Assembly (NCBI RefSeq): GCF_001619585.1
Contig: NZ_LQNT01000001.1
Span: 558,001-622,000, forward strand
DNA length: 64,000 nt
Reading direction: 5' to 3'
Source: Bhargavaea cecembensis
GTDB taxonomy: Bacteria; Bacillota; Bacilli; Bacillales_A; Planococcaceae
Part shown: in pieces, positions 34,270-45,960 of the stretch
How the letters are laid out: each line of letters opens with the position of its first letter
Numbering within the stretch: the stretch's first letter is position 1
The notes under the pieces: model-generated
Databases searched by the model: none
Seen by the model: only the letters and a program-made list of their open reading frames with translations
What the model was told of the DNA's origin: nothing
Program-made: the position numbers and the translations under genes

Positions 34270-35331
34270 TCAGGAGACGTCTTTTTTGATTTGCTTACTG
34301 CGTAGCTGCCCGCAAGCGGCATCGATGTCGGTGCCCTGCTCAAGGCGCACACCGCAATGGATGCCCTTGGACTTGAGTGTCTTTTCAAAGGCGGCGATTG
34401 CCTCAGGGGTGCTGCGGCTGTAGCGGTCATGCTCTTCAACCGGATTGTACGGAATCAGGTTGACATAGCTCAGGTGCTTTTTGTTCTGTAGAAGTTTGGC
34501 CAGCTGCTGAGCTTCCTCGACATGGTCGTTTACGTCACTAAGAAGGATGTATTCGAACGTGATGCGCCGGTTTTTCTTGGACAGGAAGTAGTCGATGGCA
34601 TCCATGACCTGCTCCAGAGGGAACGCTTTGTTGATCTTCATGATTTTCGTGCGGAGCTCATTGTTCGGTGCATGGATCGAAAGCGCAAGGTTGACCTGAA
34701 GATCTTCGTCGGCAAACTTGCGGATGCCCTTCACGAGGCCGCTTGTCGAAACGGTGATGTGGCGCGCTCCAATGCCGAGCCCGTTCCCGTCGTTCACGAC
34801 ACGGAGGAAGTTCATCAGGTTATCGTAGTTGTCGAACGGCTCCCCGATGCCCATGACGACGATGTTGGAAACCCGCTCGCCTTTTCCGAGCACGTCAAGG
34901 TGCTCCTGGACATTCATGATCTGTTCGACGATCTCGCCGGCGTTCAGGTCACGGCTCTTACGCAACAGCCCGCTCGCGCAGAAACTGCAGCCGATGTTGC
35001 AGCCGACCTGGGTCGTCACACAAACCGATTGTCCGTAGCTGAAATGCATCAGAACAGTTTCGATCAGGTTTCCATCCGCAAGGCGGAACAGGAACTTGAC
35101 CGTTCCGTCATTGGACTCCTGCTTGACGGCGATGTCCATTGTCCGGATGGTAAATGCTTCGTCTAGAACGGCCCGGCATTCCTTGTTGACGTTTTTCATT
35201 TCATCGAACGACTTGACCCGCTTTTTGTACAGCCAGTCCCATACCTGCGCAGCACGGAACTTCTGCTGGCCGTGGTCAGCCATCCACTGCTGAAGCTGTT
35301 CGAAGGTCAATCCGTAGATCGATTGTTTCAT
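34270..35331 (-). CDS. rlmN: Dual-specificity 23S rRNA/tRNA A-methyltransferase
   Basis: The 353-residue radical SAM enzyme has the CxxxCxxC cluster motif [13 protein letters not shown] and the C-terminal catalytic Cys in [15 protein letters not shown], with RlmN features [24 protein letters not shown] and [10 protein letters not shown]. It methylates C2 of A2503 in 23S rRNA and A37 in some tRNAs. The cluster-flanking sequence differs from Bacillus subtilis RlmN and is closer to a variant I recall from other Bacillota; Cfr is excluded by the surrounding motifs. An upstream ATG at 35346 is possible. Confidence 0.9.
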   Translation of the reverse strand: MKQSIYGLTFEQLQQWMADHGQQKFRAAQVWDWLYKKRVKSFDEMKNVNKECRAVLDEAFTIRTMDIAVKQESNDGTVKFLFRLADGNLIETVLMHFSYGQSVCVTTQVGCNIGCSFCASGLLRKSRDLNAGEIVEQIMNVQEHLDVLGKGERVSNIVVMGIGEPFDNYDNLMNFLRVVNDGNGLGIGARHITVSTSGLVKGIRKFADEDLQVNLALSIHAPNNELRTKIMKINKAFPLEQVMDAIDYFLSKKNRRITFEYILLSDVNDHVEEAQQLAKLLQNKKHLSYVNLIPYNPVEEHDRYSRSTPEAIAAFEKTLKSKGIHCGVRLEQGTDIDAACGQLRSKQIKKDVS

Positions 35332-35366
35332 GGTATATTGCCCCATTCCGTTGAAATTCTTTTTTT

Positions 35367-35395
35367 ATCCTATATGAAGCAGGAAGATCCGACAA
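35367..35395 (-). promoter_or_regulatory. Candidate rlmN promoter
   Basis: On the minus strand TTGTCG (35395-35390) and TAGGAT (35372-35367) are 17 bp apart. The rest of 35332-35643, between the divergent rlmN and ABC genes, shows nothing else supported. Confidence 0.4.
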
Positions 35396-35643
35396 GTATT
35401 CAGACTTGACTCTTCCTGCTCATTTTGTTGATCATCCGGGCTGAAATTCCCTCAGCGCCAATCATTTATAATCCTACCCGTTCTCCGGTAAATGGCCAGA
35501 AACTCACAATGCTTAACAGTATACCATAAAAAAAGGAAGATCTTCAGAAGGCGGAAAACACTGAATGCGGCTGTTCATTGGCTGGCATGAATCTTTTCTG
35601 CAATCCCGTTCGTAAAAAGAATATATATGAAAGGAGCCTGCAC

Positions 35644-37217
35644 ATGGCATCAATAAACACGGAAAAGCAGGATCATGGCCTAAAGCCGTTCATACGCCTG
35701 ATCCGCACCACAGGCATCCCTAAGGCGGCATTCTGCTTCGGCATCGCCGGTTTTCTGATCACGACCGTTGTCGGTCTTGTGATCCCGCTTCTGACAAAAG
35801 AACTGGTGGACGGGTTCTCCCTTGAATCACTCAGTCCTCTGCTGATTGCAGCGATTGTCGCCGCATTCCTCATCCAGACCGCCATCGACGGGGTGGCCAC
35901 CTATCTCCTCGGTTACACCGGGCAGAAGGTGGTGGCAGACCTACGCGGGAAAATGTCCTCGACTGGCAGATGACCCTTGTCATGCTGATCTCGATTCCGG
36001 TCACGATGGCACTCATGATTCCCCTCGGCCGGCGGATGGCCAAAATTTCCCGGGGAATGCAGGATGAGACTGCCGCCTTCAGCGGAAGCATCCAGGAGAC
36101 CATCAGTGAAATCCGTCTGATGAAAGCCTCGAATGCCGAGGGAGATGAGGAGAAAAGAGGCACGGCCGGGATTCTCAGGCTGTTTGAGTTTGGGCTCAGG
36201 GAAGCCCGCATCAACGCAGTGATCGGTCCTCTGATGGGACTCATCATGTGGGCGGTCATTGCATTCATCATCGTCTATGGCGGGGTGCGGGTCGCGGAAG
36301 GATCGATGTCCACAGGTACGCTGGTCGCCTTTCTTCTCTATCTGTTCCAGATTGTTTTCCCGGTCACGACATTTGCCATGTTCTTTACCCAGCTGCAGAA
36401 AGCCAAAGGGGCGACAGAACGGATTATTCAGATCCTCAACCTGGATCCGGAGCCGGGACAACAGGGTGATGCCGTGGATGTGGCGGGCCTTCCGATCACA
36501 GCGGAAAACGTCAGCTTCTCCTACTCACCCGGTGAACTTGTTCTGAACGGCATCTCCTTCCGGGCAAATCCCGGTGAAATGATTGCATTCGCCGGTCCGA
36601 GCGGCGGCGGAAAATCCACGATGTTTGCGTTGCTGGAACGCTTTTACGAACCCGACAGCGGAATGATCCGTATCGGAGATACTCCGATAACTGCCCTGTC
36701 ACTTGAGAATTGGCGGAGACAGATCGGCTATGTTCCGCAGGAAAGTGCGATGATGTCAGGGACGATCCGGGATAATCTTCTCTACGGAATCGAACAGGAT
36801 GACATCCCCGAGGAGAAAATCTGGCTGGCAGCCGATATGGCGTTTGCTTCAGAATTTATCAGAAGTTTCCCGTCCGGTCTCGATACCGAAATCGGTGAGC
36901 GGGGTATCCGGCTATCCGGCGGGCAGCGACAGCGCATCGCGATTGCACGGGCATTTCTCCGGGATCCGAAAATCCTCATGATGGACGAGGCCACCGCAAG
37001 TCTGGACAGTCATTCGGAAGGTATTGTACAGGAAGCCCTACAGCGCCTTATGACCGGGCGCACAACGTTTGCCATCGCCCACCGCCTGTCCACGATCGTA
37101 GATGCGGATCGCATCATTTTTATCGAAGGCGGACAAGTGACCGGAATCGGTACCCACCAGGAATTATTCGATTCCCATCCGGTTTACAGGGAGTATGCCG
37201 AGCAGCAATTGATCTGA
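35644..37217 (+). pseudogene. ABC exporter (BmrA/YvcC-like), internally deleted
   Basis: The 5' part (35644-35973, good AAAGGAGCC ribosome binding site) encodes TM1-TM2 of a half-size exporter up to GQKVVADLRGKM and then shifts frame into a stop. Just beyond, DWQMTLVMLISIPVTMALMI resumes in another frame and runs to 37217, with Walker A GPSGGGKST, signature LSGGQRQRIAIARAF and Walker B ILMMDEATASLD. In family members about 65 residues (the segment between RGKL and DWKMTLV) separate these pieces; they are missing, so a deletion of roughly 200 bp with a frameshift lies near 35958. The gene is otherwise intact. A separate downstream product starting at 35970 would lack TM1-TM2. Confidence 0.85.
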
Positions 37218-37261
37218 AACCTTCATCTTGACTTTCCATCCTACATCTGGTAATATGATGT

Positions 37262-37485
37262 CTTGTGATGCTTCATCTTGAACGGAATCGGTTTGAACTG
37301 GCGTCCATTCGCATGATGCGGAGGACACTCATTCACGCTGGCGCGGCTATAGGGCCGCAAGGACGCAATAGCAGGTAGGGATTGCGTTGCTTGGGTTAGC
37401 ATGTGAGTGGATTCATACCGCGGCAAAGAACCCCCTGAGCAAAACGGGGGAGAAAAACGGAAAACGATTGGCTTCAACTGAACAT
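37262..37485 (+). ncRNA. HEARO-like RNA (IscB omega-RNA type), no IscB ORF adjacent
   Basis: The sequence contains segments that I recognise as HEARO RNA, the RNA associated with IscB: CTGGCGTCCATTCGCATGAT (from 37299), GGCTATAGGGCCGCAAGGAC (from 37345), GCAGGTAGGGATTGCG and GGGTTAGCAT, and ACCGCGGCAAAGAACCCCC. Pairings support a structured RNA: GCGGC/GCCGC (37343-37358), ACGCAAT/ATTGCGT (37363-37387), CACTCA/TGAGTG enclosing both (37326-37409), and CCCCC/GGGGG (37431-37450). There is no HNH/RuvC ORF on either side, so it is an orphan copy. The boundaries are approximate. Confidence 0.7.
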
Positions 37486-37492
37486 TGCCACT

Positions 37493-37532
37493 AAAAAAGG
37501 GATGCTCCGCTTCTGCGGACGCATCCCTTTTC
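37493..37532 (-). terminator. Terminator of nupC
   Basis: AAGGGATGC pairs with GCATCCCTT, with an inner stem TCCGC/GCGGA; the minus-strand transcript continues TTTTTAG. Confidence 0.85.
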
Positions 37533-37545
37533 CAATGTCTATTGA

Positions 37546-38760
37546 TTATATGAACATGCCGGCGATCGATGCGCTAAGCAGCGATGCAAGCATCCCTGCG
37601 GCAACGGCACGCATTCCCATGCGCGCAATGTCCGGGCGGCGCTCAGGAGCCATGCCGCCAAGACCGCCGAGAAGGATGGCAAGCGAGCTCAGGTTGGCAA
37701 ATCCGCAGAGTGCGAAGCTGACAACCATGACTGTCTTGTCGGAAAGCTCAGCGATCTGAGGCGCAAACGATGTATACGCAACAAACTCGTTCAGCACAAG
37801 CTTTTGACCGATGAAGCTGCCTGCCTGCATTGCTTCCTGCCATGGAACGCCGATGGCGAACGCCAGTGGCGAGAATACCAAGCCGAGAATGCTCTGAATC
37901 GTGAGGTCTTCGGCGCCAAACCAAGATCCGATTCCGCCAAGAAGACCGTTCAGCAGTGCGATGAGTGCGATGAATGCAAGAAGCATCGCGCCGACATTCA
38001 GCGCCAGTGACAACCCGTCTCCTGCCCCTTTTGCTGCAGCATCGATGACGTTGGTCGCACCGGTATCTTTCTCCATGACGAATTCATCATCTTTCGGCTT
38101 TTCTTTTTCCGGAATGATGATTTTCGCCATGATCAGGCCTGCCGGAGCAGCCATGAAGCTTGCTGCGATCAAGTACTCAAGTGGCACACCGAGAAGTGCG
38201 TATCCCGCAAGTGTGGAACCGGCTACGGAAGCCAGTCCGCCGGTCATGACCGCGAAAAGTTCCGAATTGGTCATGTTCTTCAGGAAAGGCCGGACCACGA
38301 GCGGCGCTTCCGTCTGCCCGACGAAGATATTCGCTGCTGCCGAAGTGGACTCCGTCTTGCTCGTCCCAAGCAGCTTTGAAAGTCCGCCGCCGAGCAGTTT
38401 GATGATCCACTGCATGATGCCAAGGTAGTAAAGAACTGAAATCAGAGACGAGAAGAAGATGATGATGGTCAGTACCTGGAAGGCGAAGATGAAGCCCACC
38501 TCTCCGTTGCCGTCAGCGAGCGGCCCGAACAGGAACGAAATCCCTTCCCCGGCGTAGCCGATCACATTGTTGACCGCTTCGGTCACCTTCAACAGCACTT
38601 TCCGGCCGATCTCCGACTTAAGGACGATAAATGCAAACAGCAGCTGAAGTGCAAGTCCGCCTATGATTGTCCGAGGGTTGATCGACTTTTTCCCGGTTGA
38701 CAGCAGAAAAGCAATACCGAGAACAACGGCCATACCCAACAGGCCCCACAAAATGTTCAT
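37546..38760 (-). CDS. nupC: NupC-type concentrative nucleoside transporter
   Basis: This 404-residue CNT-family permease has [13 protein letters not shown], the nucleoside-binding signature [22 protein letters not shown] and the C-terminal [24 protein letters not shown]. It imports nucleosides with H+ or Na+. GATAGGGGATTAGTC precedes the ATG. It is monocistronic. Specificity among NupC/YutK types cannot be set from sequence. Confidence 0.92.
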   Translation of the reverse strand: MNILWGLLGMAVVLGIAFLLSTGKKSINPRTIIGGLALQLLFAFIVLKSEIGRKVLLKVTEAVNNVIGYAGEGISFLFGPLADGNGEVGFIFAFQVLTIIIFFSSLISVLYYLGIMQWIIKLLGGGLSKLLGTSKTESTSAAANIFVGQTEAPLVVRPFLKNMTNSELFAVMTGGLASVAGSTLAGYALLGVPLEYLIAASFMAAPAGLIMAKIIIPEKEKPKDDEFVMEKDTGATNVIDAAAKGAGDGLSLALNVGAMLLAFIALIALLNGLLGGIGSWFGAEDLTIQSILGLVFSPLAFAIGVPWQEAMQAGSFIGQKLVLNEFVAYTSFAPQIAELSDKTVMVVSFALCGFANLSSLAILLGGLGGMAPERRPDIARMGMRAVAAGMLASLLSASIAGMFI

Positions 38761-39018
38761 GACTAATCCCCTATCATTTCAAATCCGGCCGTCGCGGGTG
38801 GAAGGCGGATCGATTAGTGTTGTCTGACTTCAGACGTTGTCGTTATTAAAAATATCAAATAGGCTATACCATTGTAAATGCTTAATGTCCTACTAATTCA
38901 TTTCCGAAATTGTGCAAACCATCGGAAAGTACGGCAACTACATCATTCCCCTCCTCCGCCCTCCATAAACAGGAAAAGCGGTGGTCCGGATCCCTTGCAG
39001 AAAGCCATTCTGGCGAAT

Positions 39019-39873
39019 TTACTCGTAGATCCGTTCCTTTGAAAAACCGTGGCCCATAATTTCGGACGCGTTCACAAAAATGACAAACGATGCAGGTTCT
39101 TTTTCATTAAGCATCTTTTTCAGATACACCGCTTCAGACTGTTCGGCGACACAGAGGATCATCGTGCGCTCCCGATTGGAATGCCCGCCGGTCACCCGCA
39201 CCTTCGTAAGCCCGCGGTCGATTTCGTCACGGATGATCGCCCTCACTTCTTCCTCCCTCTCGGTGATGATCAGAACGAGTTTCTGAGGAGAAGTTCTGAG
39301 CTGGACGAAGTCAATGACTTTGCTGGTTACATAGATGGACATGAGCGCAAACAGCGCAAGTTCAAAATCAAAAACGAATGCCGAGGTCAGGACCACCGCT
39401 CCGTCCACGATCAGCTGGGCAAATCCGCTTGAAACCCCTGTGAACTTCTTCAGAATCTGCGCAACCAATGCTGTCCCGCCGGTGGAGCCGTTGCCCCGGT
39501 AGACGATGCCAAGCCCGACACCGAGCAGGATACCGCCGTAGATGGAAGACAACAATGGATTCTCCACACCAAGGTCGAAACCGCCCGTCACCCAGATGGT
39601 GAACGGGACAAATAAGGTACCGACCAATGACTTCATGCTGAACTCTTTCCCTGCAAGAATCACCGCGAGGATAAACAGCGGGATGTTGATCAGCCATTGG
39701 ACATAAGCAGGATTTAGTCCATAAATTTCATATATAATGGTGCTGATTCCGGATACTCCTCCGGCGGCCAGCCTCGCCGGAAGCAGAAACAGATTGTAGC
39801 TTAGACCGACCAGCGCCGATCCGAAGAGGATCAGCAGATAATCATTGAATACAGCTTGCCTGATTTTCTTCAA
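39019..39873 (-). CDS. YitT family (DUF161/DUF2179) membrane protein
   Basis: The 284-residue protein has five or six TM segments in the first 170 residues (SYNLFLLPARLAAGGVSGIS, GNGSTGGTALVAQILKK) and a C-terminal soluble DUF2179 domain (EEEVRAIIRDEIDRGLTKVRVTGGHS in parts). This is the YitT/YpjC/YqfU architecture. Substrate is unknown. A TTG start follows GAGGGAGGGGATC. Confidence 0.9.
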   Translation of the reverse strand: MKKIRQAVFNDYLLILFGSALVGLSYNLFLLPARLAAGGVSGISTIIYEIYGLNPAYVQWLINIPLFILAVILAGKEFSMKSLVGTLFVPFTIWVTGGFDLGVENPLLSSIYGGILLGVGLGIVYRGNGSTGGTALVAQILKKFTGVSSGFAQLIVDGAVVLTSAFVFDFELALFALMSIYVTSKVIDFVQLRTSPQKLVLIITEREEEVRAIIRDEIDRGLTKVRVTGGHSNRERTMILCVAEQSEAVYLKKMLNEKEPASFVIFVNASEIMGHGFSKERIYE

Positions 39874-39984
39874 ATCAGATCCCCTCCCTCTTGAACGTCA
39901 TCTATTTTATCAGCACCGCTTTGTATGGAAGTTCTGAATTCCTTTAGTTGATTAATGAGATAGCGGAGTGTAATGCCTGAATCG

Positions 39985-40020
39985 CAAAACCGCACTGCCA
40001 CAATGACAGTGCGGTTTCTT
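39985..40020 (-). terminator. Terminator of the xpt-pbuX operon
   Basis: AACCGCACTG pairs with CAGTGCGGTT; the minus-strand transcript continues TTGCGATT, a weak U-run. Confidence 0.65.
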
Positions 40021-40026
40021 TCATCA

Positions 40027-41954
<1,928 letters not shown>

Positions 41955-41982
41955 TTACCACGGCGCTCATTGGCACGAAACC

Positions 41983-42026
41983 AAAAAACCGGCGGTCATC
42001 CCCTCTGGAGGGGCATGACCGCCGGT
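41983..42026 (-). terminator. Intrinsic terminator of the guanine riboswitch
   Basis: ACCGGCGGTCAT pairs perfectly with ATGACCGCCGGT with an inner CCCCTC/GAGGGG stem; the minus-strand transcript continues TTTTTTGG. It lies between aptamer and xpt. Confidence 0.92.
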
Positions 42027-42083
42027 CTGATTCCGGTGGAAAAGAAACAAGACGGGGTTGTCCCCCATCTCTGATTTCCGTTG

Positions 42084-42156
42084 CCTCTCATAGTCGGCCC
42101 GTTTACGGCGGGCCGGTAGAAACTTGCAGGCCATATTCCTGCGATTATATGAGCGT
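42084..42156 (-). ncRNA. Guanine-class purine riboswitch aptamer
   Basis: On the minus strand the aptamer reads CGCTCATATAATCGCAGG, ATATGGCCTGCAAGTTTCTAC, then CGGCCCGCCGTAAACGGGCC and GACTATGAG. P1, P2 (CAGG/CCTG) and P3 (GGCCCG/CGGGCC) are all present. The C in GACTATG, at the position that pairs with ligand, marks guanine rather than adenine specificity. The downstream terminator implies transcription shut-off when guanine is high. Confidence 0.95.
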
Positions 42157-42174
42157 CTGATATTGATTGGGCTT

Positions 42175-42202
42175 AGTATATCACGGTAACGAAAGTTTTC
42201 AA
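42175..42202 (-). promoter_or_regulatory. Promoter of the xpt-pbuX operon
   Basis: On the minus strand TTGAAA (42202-42197) and TATACT (42180-42175) are 16 bp apart, just upstream of the aptamer. Confidence 0.75.
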
Positions 42203-42301
42203 GCCGGACATTAATATACGGAATTCACCGAAAACAGGAAGCGTTTTCGGCACTTCGGTATCCCGTAACTCCCCTAAATCCGAATGTTCGTCTTTTTTCC
42301 C

Positions 42302-43519
42302 TCAAGCAGGTGCAGCCCGGCGTTCATCCGGCAAGTACAGGGAGACCAGCCCGAGGATCGGCAGGAGGCTGATGATGATCATCGTCGTATAGACTCCCGC
42401 CAGGTCCATGAATGCTCCAATTGCGACGGAGGCAATCGCCCCCATGCCAAATGCAAATCCGACGGTCAGGCCGGCCATCGTACCGATCTTCCCCGGAACA
42501 AGTTCCTGGGCATAGACGACAGATACCGAAAAACTCGACATCAGCACAAAGCCGATGATGCCGAGCACCGGCGCGACAAGCCAGATCGGCAGATGCGGCA
42601 AGGCCACGGCAAGCGGTATCGGAATCAGGGCAGAAGCCGCAATGATCCGCTTTCTTCCATACCGGTCTGCGAACGGCCCTCCGAAAAACGTACCGGCTGC
42701 GCCCAGCGCCAGGAACATGAAGATAAAGTACTGCGCCTGACGGACGGTCAGGCCGTATTCACCGGTCAGGTGAAAGACGTAGTAACCCTGCATGTTGACC
42801 ACATAAAATGACCGGACAAAGATGACAATCAGGAGAAGCGCAATTCCGGCTTTCACCTTGCCCGGTGTCAGTCCCGAGATGCCGGCAATCTGGCGTTTCT
42901 TCCCTTTGGCTGCAGCATCTTCTTCCTTAAGCCGATCGCTTGTCCAGCGAGCAACACGGGACAGGATCAGAACCCCTGCCGCGGCAAGGATCAGGAACCA
43001 TGCTGCCCCCGCCTGTCCGAGCGGGATCAGGATCAGAGCCGTGATGACCGGAGCAAGGGCCTGGCCGCTGTTCCCGCCGACCTGTAAGATCGACTGCGAC
43101 ATGCCGCGCTTTGCCCCGCCGGCAAGGAAGGCCACCCGGGAACCCTCCGGATGGAAAATCGCCGATCCCAGACCGAGGAACATTGCCGCGACAAGAAGCA
43201 TCCAGTACTCAGGCGAGAAGGCTAGCAGCAGAACACCAATAAATGCAAGCGCCATGGCCGCCGGAAGCATCCAAGGACGCGGCTTTTTGTCACTGATAAT
43301 GCCAACAACCGGCTGCATGACCGATGAAAGCATCTGGAGCACGAATGTGATCAGGCCCAGCTGAAAGTAACTGTAGCCGTTTTCCGCCTGCAGGATCGGA
43401 TACATCGCAGGTACTACCGCAGAAATGGCGTCGTTCAGAAGATGGCATCCGCCGATGGCGAACATGACCGGATAGACGGGATCCGATGCCCGTTTTAGCG
43501 AAGCAGCCGTTGCCGCCAT
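42302..43519 (-). CDS. FSR-type MFS transporter
   Basis: The 405-residue 12-TM protein has GGCHLLNDAISAVVPAMYPIL and GLGSAIFHPEGSRVAFLAGG, characteristic of the fosmidomycin-resistance (FSR) subfamily of major facilitators. These are drug or metabolite exporters; the substrate is unknown. AAGGGGGAGAGACA precedes the ATG. It follows the FAD oxidase gene by 12 bp, so the two are likely cotranscribed. Confidence 0.9.
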   Translation of the reverse strand: MAATAASLKRASDPVYPVMFAIGGCHLLNDAISAVVPAMYPILQAENGYSYFQLGLITFVLQMLSSVMQPVVGIISDKKPRPWMLPAAMALAFIGVLLLAFSPEYWMLLVAAMFLGLGSAIFHPEGSRVAFLAGGAKRGMSQSILQVGGNSGQALAPVITALILIPLGQAGAAWFLILAAAGVLILSRVARWTSDRLKEEDAAAKGKKRQIAGISGLTPGKVKAGIALLLIVIFVRSFYVVNMQGYYVFHLTGEYGLTVRQAQYFIFMFLALGAAGTFFGGPFADRYGRKRIIAASALIPIPLAVALPHLPIWLVAPVLGIIGFVLMSSFSVSVVYAQELVPGKIGTMAGLTVGFAFGMGAIASVAIGAFMDLAGVYTTMIIISLLPILGLVSLYLPDERRAAPA

Positions 43520-43531
43520 TGTCTCTCCCCC

Positions 43532-44653
43532 TTATCCCCCTGAAATCGTCTTGTCCGGGCTATACAATGCCGGATCGATGTCCAGCGTTTCCCCTGTTGC
43601 CATCTTGGCAAGCTGGGCACCGAGGTAGGGACCTACAGTCAGCCCCGAAGAGCCGAGCCCGTTCGCGAAATATAGCCCCTCGATGCCGCCAAGCCTGCCG
43701 GCTACGGGAAGATTGTCCGCCGTAAACGGACGGTAGCCCACGTTTACTTCCTCGAATACCGCTTCCTTGAGAGCCGGAGCGGTGACAAAAGCCTTGTCAA
43801 GCATTTCATGGATGGCCCCGGCAGTCGGAGTCATCTCAAATTCATGTTCATCCTCGTGTGTTGTTCCCACGATGACCTTTCCGCCGTCCGCCGGCACAAT
43901 ATAGTGGCGGCGCGGCGGCATGATGACCGGCCATTCCCCCGTTGGCTCTTCCTCAAGCCTCAGATGAAGGATCTGGGCTTTTTGGGCATGAACTTCAAGT
44001 TTCAGGCCCAGCGGCGCAACCGCCTCTGCAGCCCACGCTCCCCCTGTCACCATCACCGTATCCGCCCGGATGAGCTCTCCGTCAACAACCGCTCCGTTCA
44101 CTTTACCGTCTGTAGCGGAAACTACTGCGGAACCGAGGACGAACGACGCTCCATGTTTTTGGGCGGCCGACAACATGGCGTCACGGAGCTGGCCGCCGTT
44201 GACTCGTGCAGCCCCGCTGATCCTGACCGAAGCAAATCCCTCGCCAAGCATCGGGACGATTTCCCGCGTTTCCTCTTCGCTGAGCCGCATGATCTCTCCG
44301 ATTTCCGGAGCCTCTTCTCTGCGGGTGATGGCCCTTTCCTCCGCCAGATTGAGCACTGCCGGGTCCGTATGTACACTTACCGCCCCGACTCGGCGGTATC
44401 CGGTTTCCGTCTCACCGTCCTGTTCAAGGGAGCGGATCAGATCCGGATAAAAGGCCGCTCCCCCTTTGGCCAGCGCATACCAGGCCTTGTTTCTGCGCTG
44501 TGACAGCCACGGACAGATAATACCTGCCGCGGCACCCGTCGCCTGACCCGGCTCCCCGCGGTCGATGACGGTGACCGAATAACCGGACTTTGCAAGATGG
44601 TAGGCGGCGGAAGCTCCCAGGATTCCTCCCCCTATGATGATTACGTGATTCAT
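43532..44653 (-). CDS. FAD-dependent amino-acid-type oxidoreductase (DAO family)
   Basis: The 373-residue protein has an N-terminal FAD dinucleotide-binding motif VIIIGGGILGASAAYHLAKS, the DAO-family segment ATGAAAGIICPWLS and a C-terminal NGLGSSGLTVGPYLGAQLAK. It is likely a D-amino acid dehydrogenase/glycine oxidase-like enzyme; the substrate is not predictable. The ATG is preferred over a GTG three codons upstream because AGGTG lies 6 nt before it. Confidence 0.88.
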   Translation of the reverse strand: MNHVIIIGGGILGASAAYHLAKSGYSVTVIDRGEPGQATGAAAGIICPWLSQRRNKAWYALAKGGAAFYPDLIRSLEQDGETETGYRRVGAVSVHTDPAVLNLAEERAITRREEAPEIGEIMRLSEEETREIVPMLGEGFASVRISGAARVNGGQLRDAMLSAAQKHGASFVLGSAVVSATDGKVNGAVVDGELIRADTVMVTGGAWAAEAVAPLGLKLEVHAQKAQILHLRLEEEPTGEWPVIMPPRRHYIVPADGGKVIVGTTHEDEHEFEMTPTAGAIHEMLDKAFVTAPALKEAVFEEVNVGYRPFTADNLPVAGRLGGIEGLYFANGLGSSGLTVGPYLGAQLAKMATGETLDIDPALYSPDKTISGG

Positions 44654-44807
44654 TGGCAACACCTGATTTCTGATTGGATTCCTGTTCTATTGTATCCGAA
44701 CGGCACTCACAGGCAAACCATTCCAGCCCCGCTTCAGCTTCCGTTGAAACATTTAGGGTATAGGAGACGTATACAGAACAGACAAACCGTACGGGAGGCT
44801 GCTGCTT

Positions 44808-45626
44808 ATGGAATCAAGACAATGGCTTGAACAGAAACTGGAACAAATCCGCAAATGGGAAAAGGACCAGGGAAAGATCAGAATCTGGGACCGGATCGGC
44901 CGGATTCCCTTCGCCCTACTGGACAAGGTGACCCCTGACTTCATCCGGGACAAGGTCGGCAAGGCGCTGGACGAGCTGGGCAAGTTCGTCCAGACTGGCG
45001 GGGGGTACCTGAGCTCGGAAAAAGCGGTCGCCAACTATTTCAATAACGAGCAGGTCCGCACACTCACTGATGCACGCCGGATGCCGGTTTCCGCGATGGA
45101 TGAGGCCGCGGACCGTGTGGCCGGCACCAGGACGAACATCGCGACCGTACAGGGGGCATCGACCGGCTTTGGCGGCATCTTTACCCTGTCGCTCGACATT
45201 CCGGTGCTGCTCGGACTGCAGCTGAAGACCCTCCAGGACATTGCCATGTGCTACGGATTCGATCCTGCCGACCCCAAGGAACGGCTATTCATCGTTAAGG
45301 TGATGCAGTTTGTCACATCCGACAGCCATGGCAAGGACGCCATCCTGAAACAGATGGATTACCTGGACGGCGGGAACGAAGAAGCCCGGCGCGAAATTGT
45401 TTCCGAGCTGAAGGGATGGCGGGAAGTCGTCATGTCGTTCCGTGACCGCTGGGGGATGAAAAAAATGTTCCAGCTGATTCCGGTGGCAGGGCTCGTATTC
45501 GGCGCCATCACCAATCGGAACACCATTTCCGAACTCGCCGAGGCCGGTGCCATCCTTTACCGCAAACGCCGCATCCGTGAACGGCTGGCATCACTGGAGC
45601 CGGATGTTCAAACGGCAGGGCAATAA
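44808..45626 (+). CDS. EcsC family protein
   Basis: This 272-residue protein contains TRTNIATVQGASTGFGGIFT (then LSLDIPVLLGLQLKTLQDIA) and KMFQLIPVAGLVFGAITN, matching EcsC/YdbC-type proteins. The central hydrophobic stretches suggest membrane association. EcsC accompanies the EcsAB ABC transporter in Bacillus, but no ecsAB is present here. Function is unknown. GGGAGGCTGCTGCTT precedes the ATG. Confidence 0.85.
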   Translation: MESRQWLEQKLEQIRKWEKDQGKIRIWDRIGRIPFALLDKVTPDFIRDKVGKALDELGKFVQTGGGYLSSEKAVANYFNNEQVRTLTDARRMPVSAMDEAADRVAGTRTNIATVQGASTGFGGIFTLSLDIPVLLGLQLKTLQDIAMCYGFDPADPKERLFIVKVMQFVTSDSHGKDAILKQMDYLDGGNEEARREIVSELKGWREVVMSFRDRWGMKKMFQLIPVAGLVFGAITNRNTISELAEAGAILYRKRRIRERLASLEPDVQTAGQ

Positions 45627-45656
45627 TGCATTGCAGTCTAGGGAGACATGAAATGT

Positions 45657-45692
45657 AAAAACGCCTGCCATGACGGCAGGCGTTTGTTCTTC
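45657..45692 (+). terminator. Terminator of the EcsC gene
   Basis: AACGCCTGCC pairs with GGCAGGCGTT, followed by TGTTCTT. The stem is nearly identical to that of the thioredoxin terminator at 45921. Confidence 0.85.
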
Positions 45693-45817
45693 CGTATCAG
45701 CAGATCCGACAATCGCCATATAAGGAATATCGAGACCTTGGACTATTAACGATATGCCGCCTATCCGATATGTCGACAGCCTCAATCTACCATTCTTGTA
45801 GCGAAATTAAATATTCT

Positions 45818-45880
45818 CTGTCTCAGATTACACGTTCCCTGACTGAGATTACACGTTCCCTGATTGAGATTACACCTGGG
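45818..45880. repeat. Array C: three 21-bp tandem repeats
   Basis: Three consecutive 21-bp units share GAGATTACACGTTCC (first copy CAGATT, last copy diverges after ACAC). They sit between the two convergent terminators, with no ORF. The sequence is unrelated to arrays A and B but has the same period. Confidence 0.8.
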
Positions 45881-45920
45881 TTTTCCATAACCTTATAGGG
45901 TAATCGGGGTCTTTGGACAA

Positions 45921-45950
45921 TAAAAAACGCCTGCCATCCCGGCAGGCGTT
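45921..45950 (-). terminator. Terminator of the thioredoxin-like gene
   Basis: AACGCCTGCC pairs with GGCAGGCGTT; the minus-strand transcript continues TTTTTATTG. Confidence 0.88.
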
Positions 45951-45960
45951 TTATGATCGT

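Noticed and set aside
34270-35331. Cfr-type rRNA methyltransferase (antibiotic resistance)
   Set aside because: The sequence around the iron-sulfur motif and the [11 protein letters not shown] and GIGEPFDN motifs fit RlmN, not Cfr.
37241-37477. A 78-codon minus-strand frame covering the HEARO-like region
   Set aside because: No ribosome binding site, and the sequence is better explained by a structured RNA on the plus strand.
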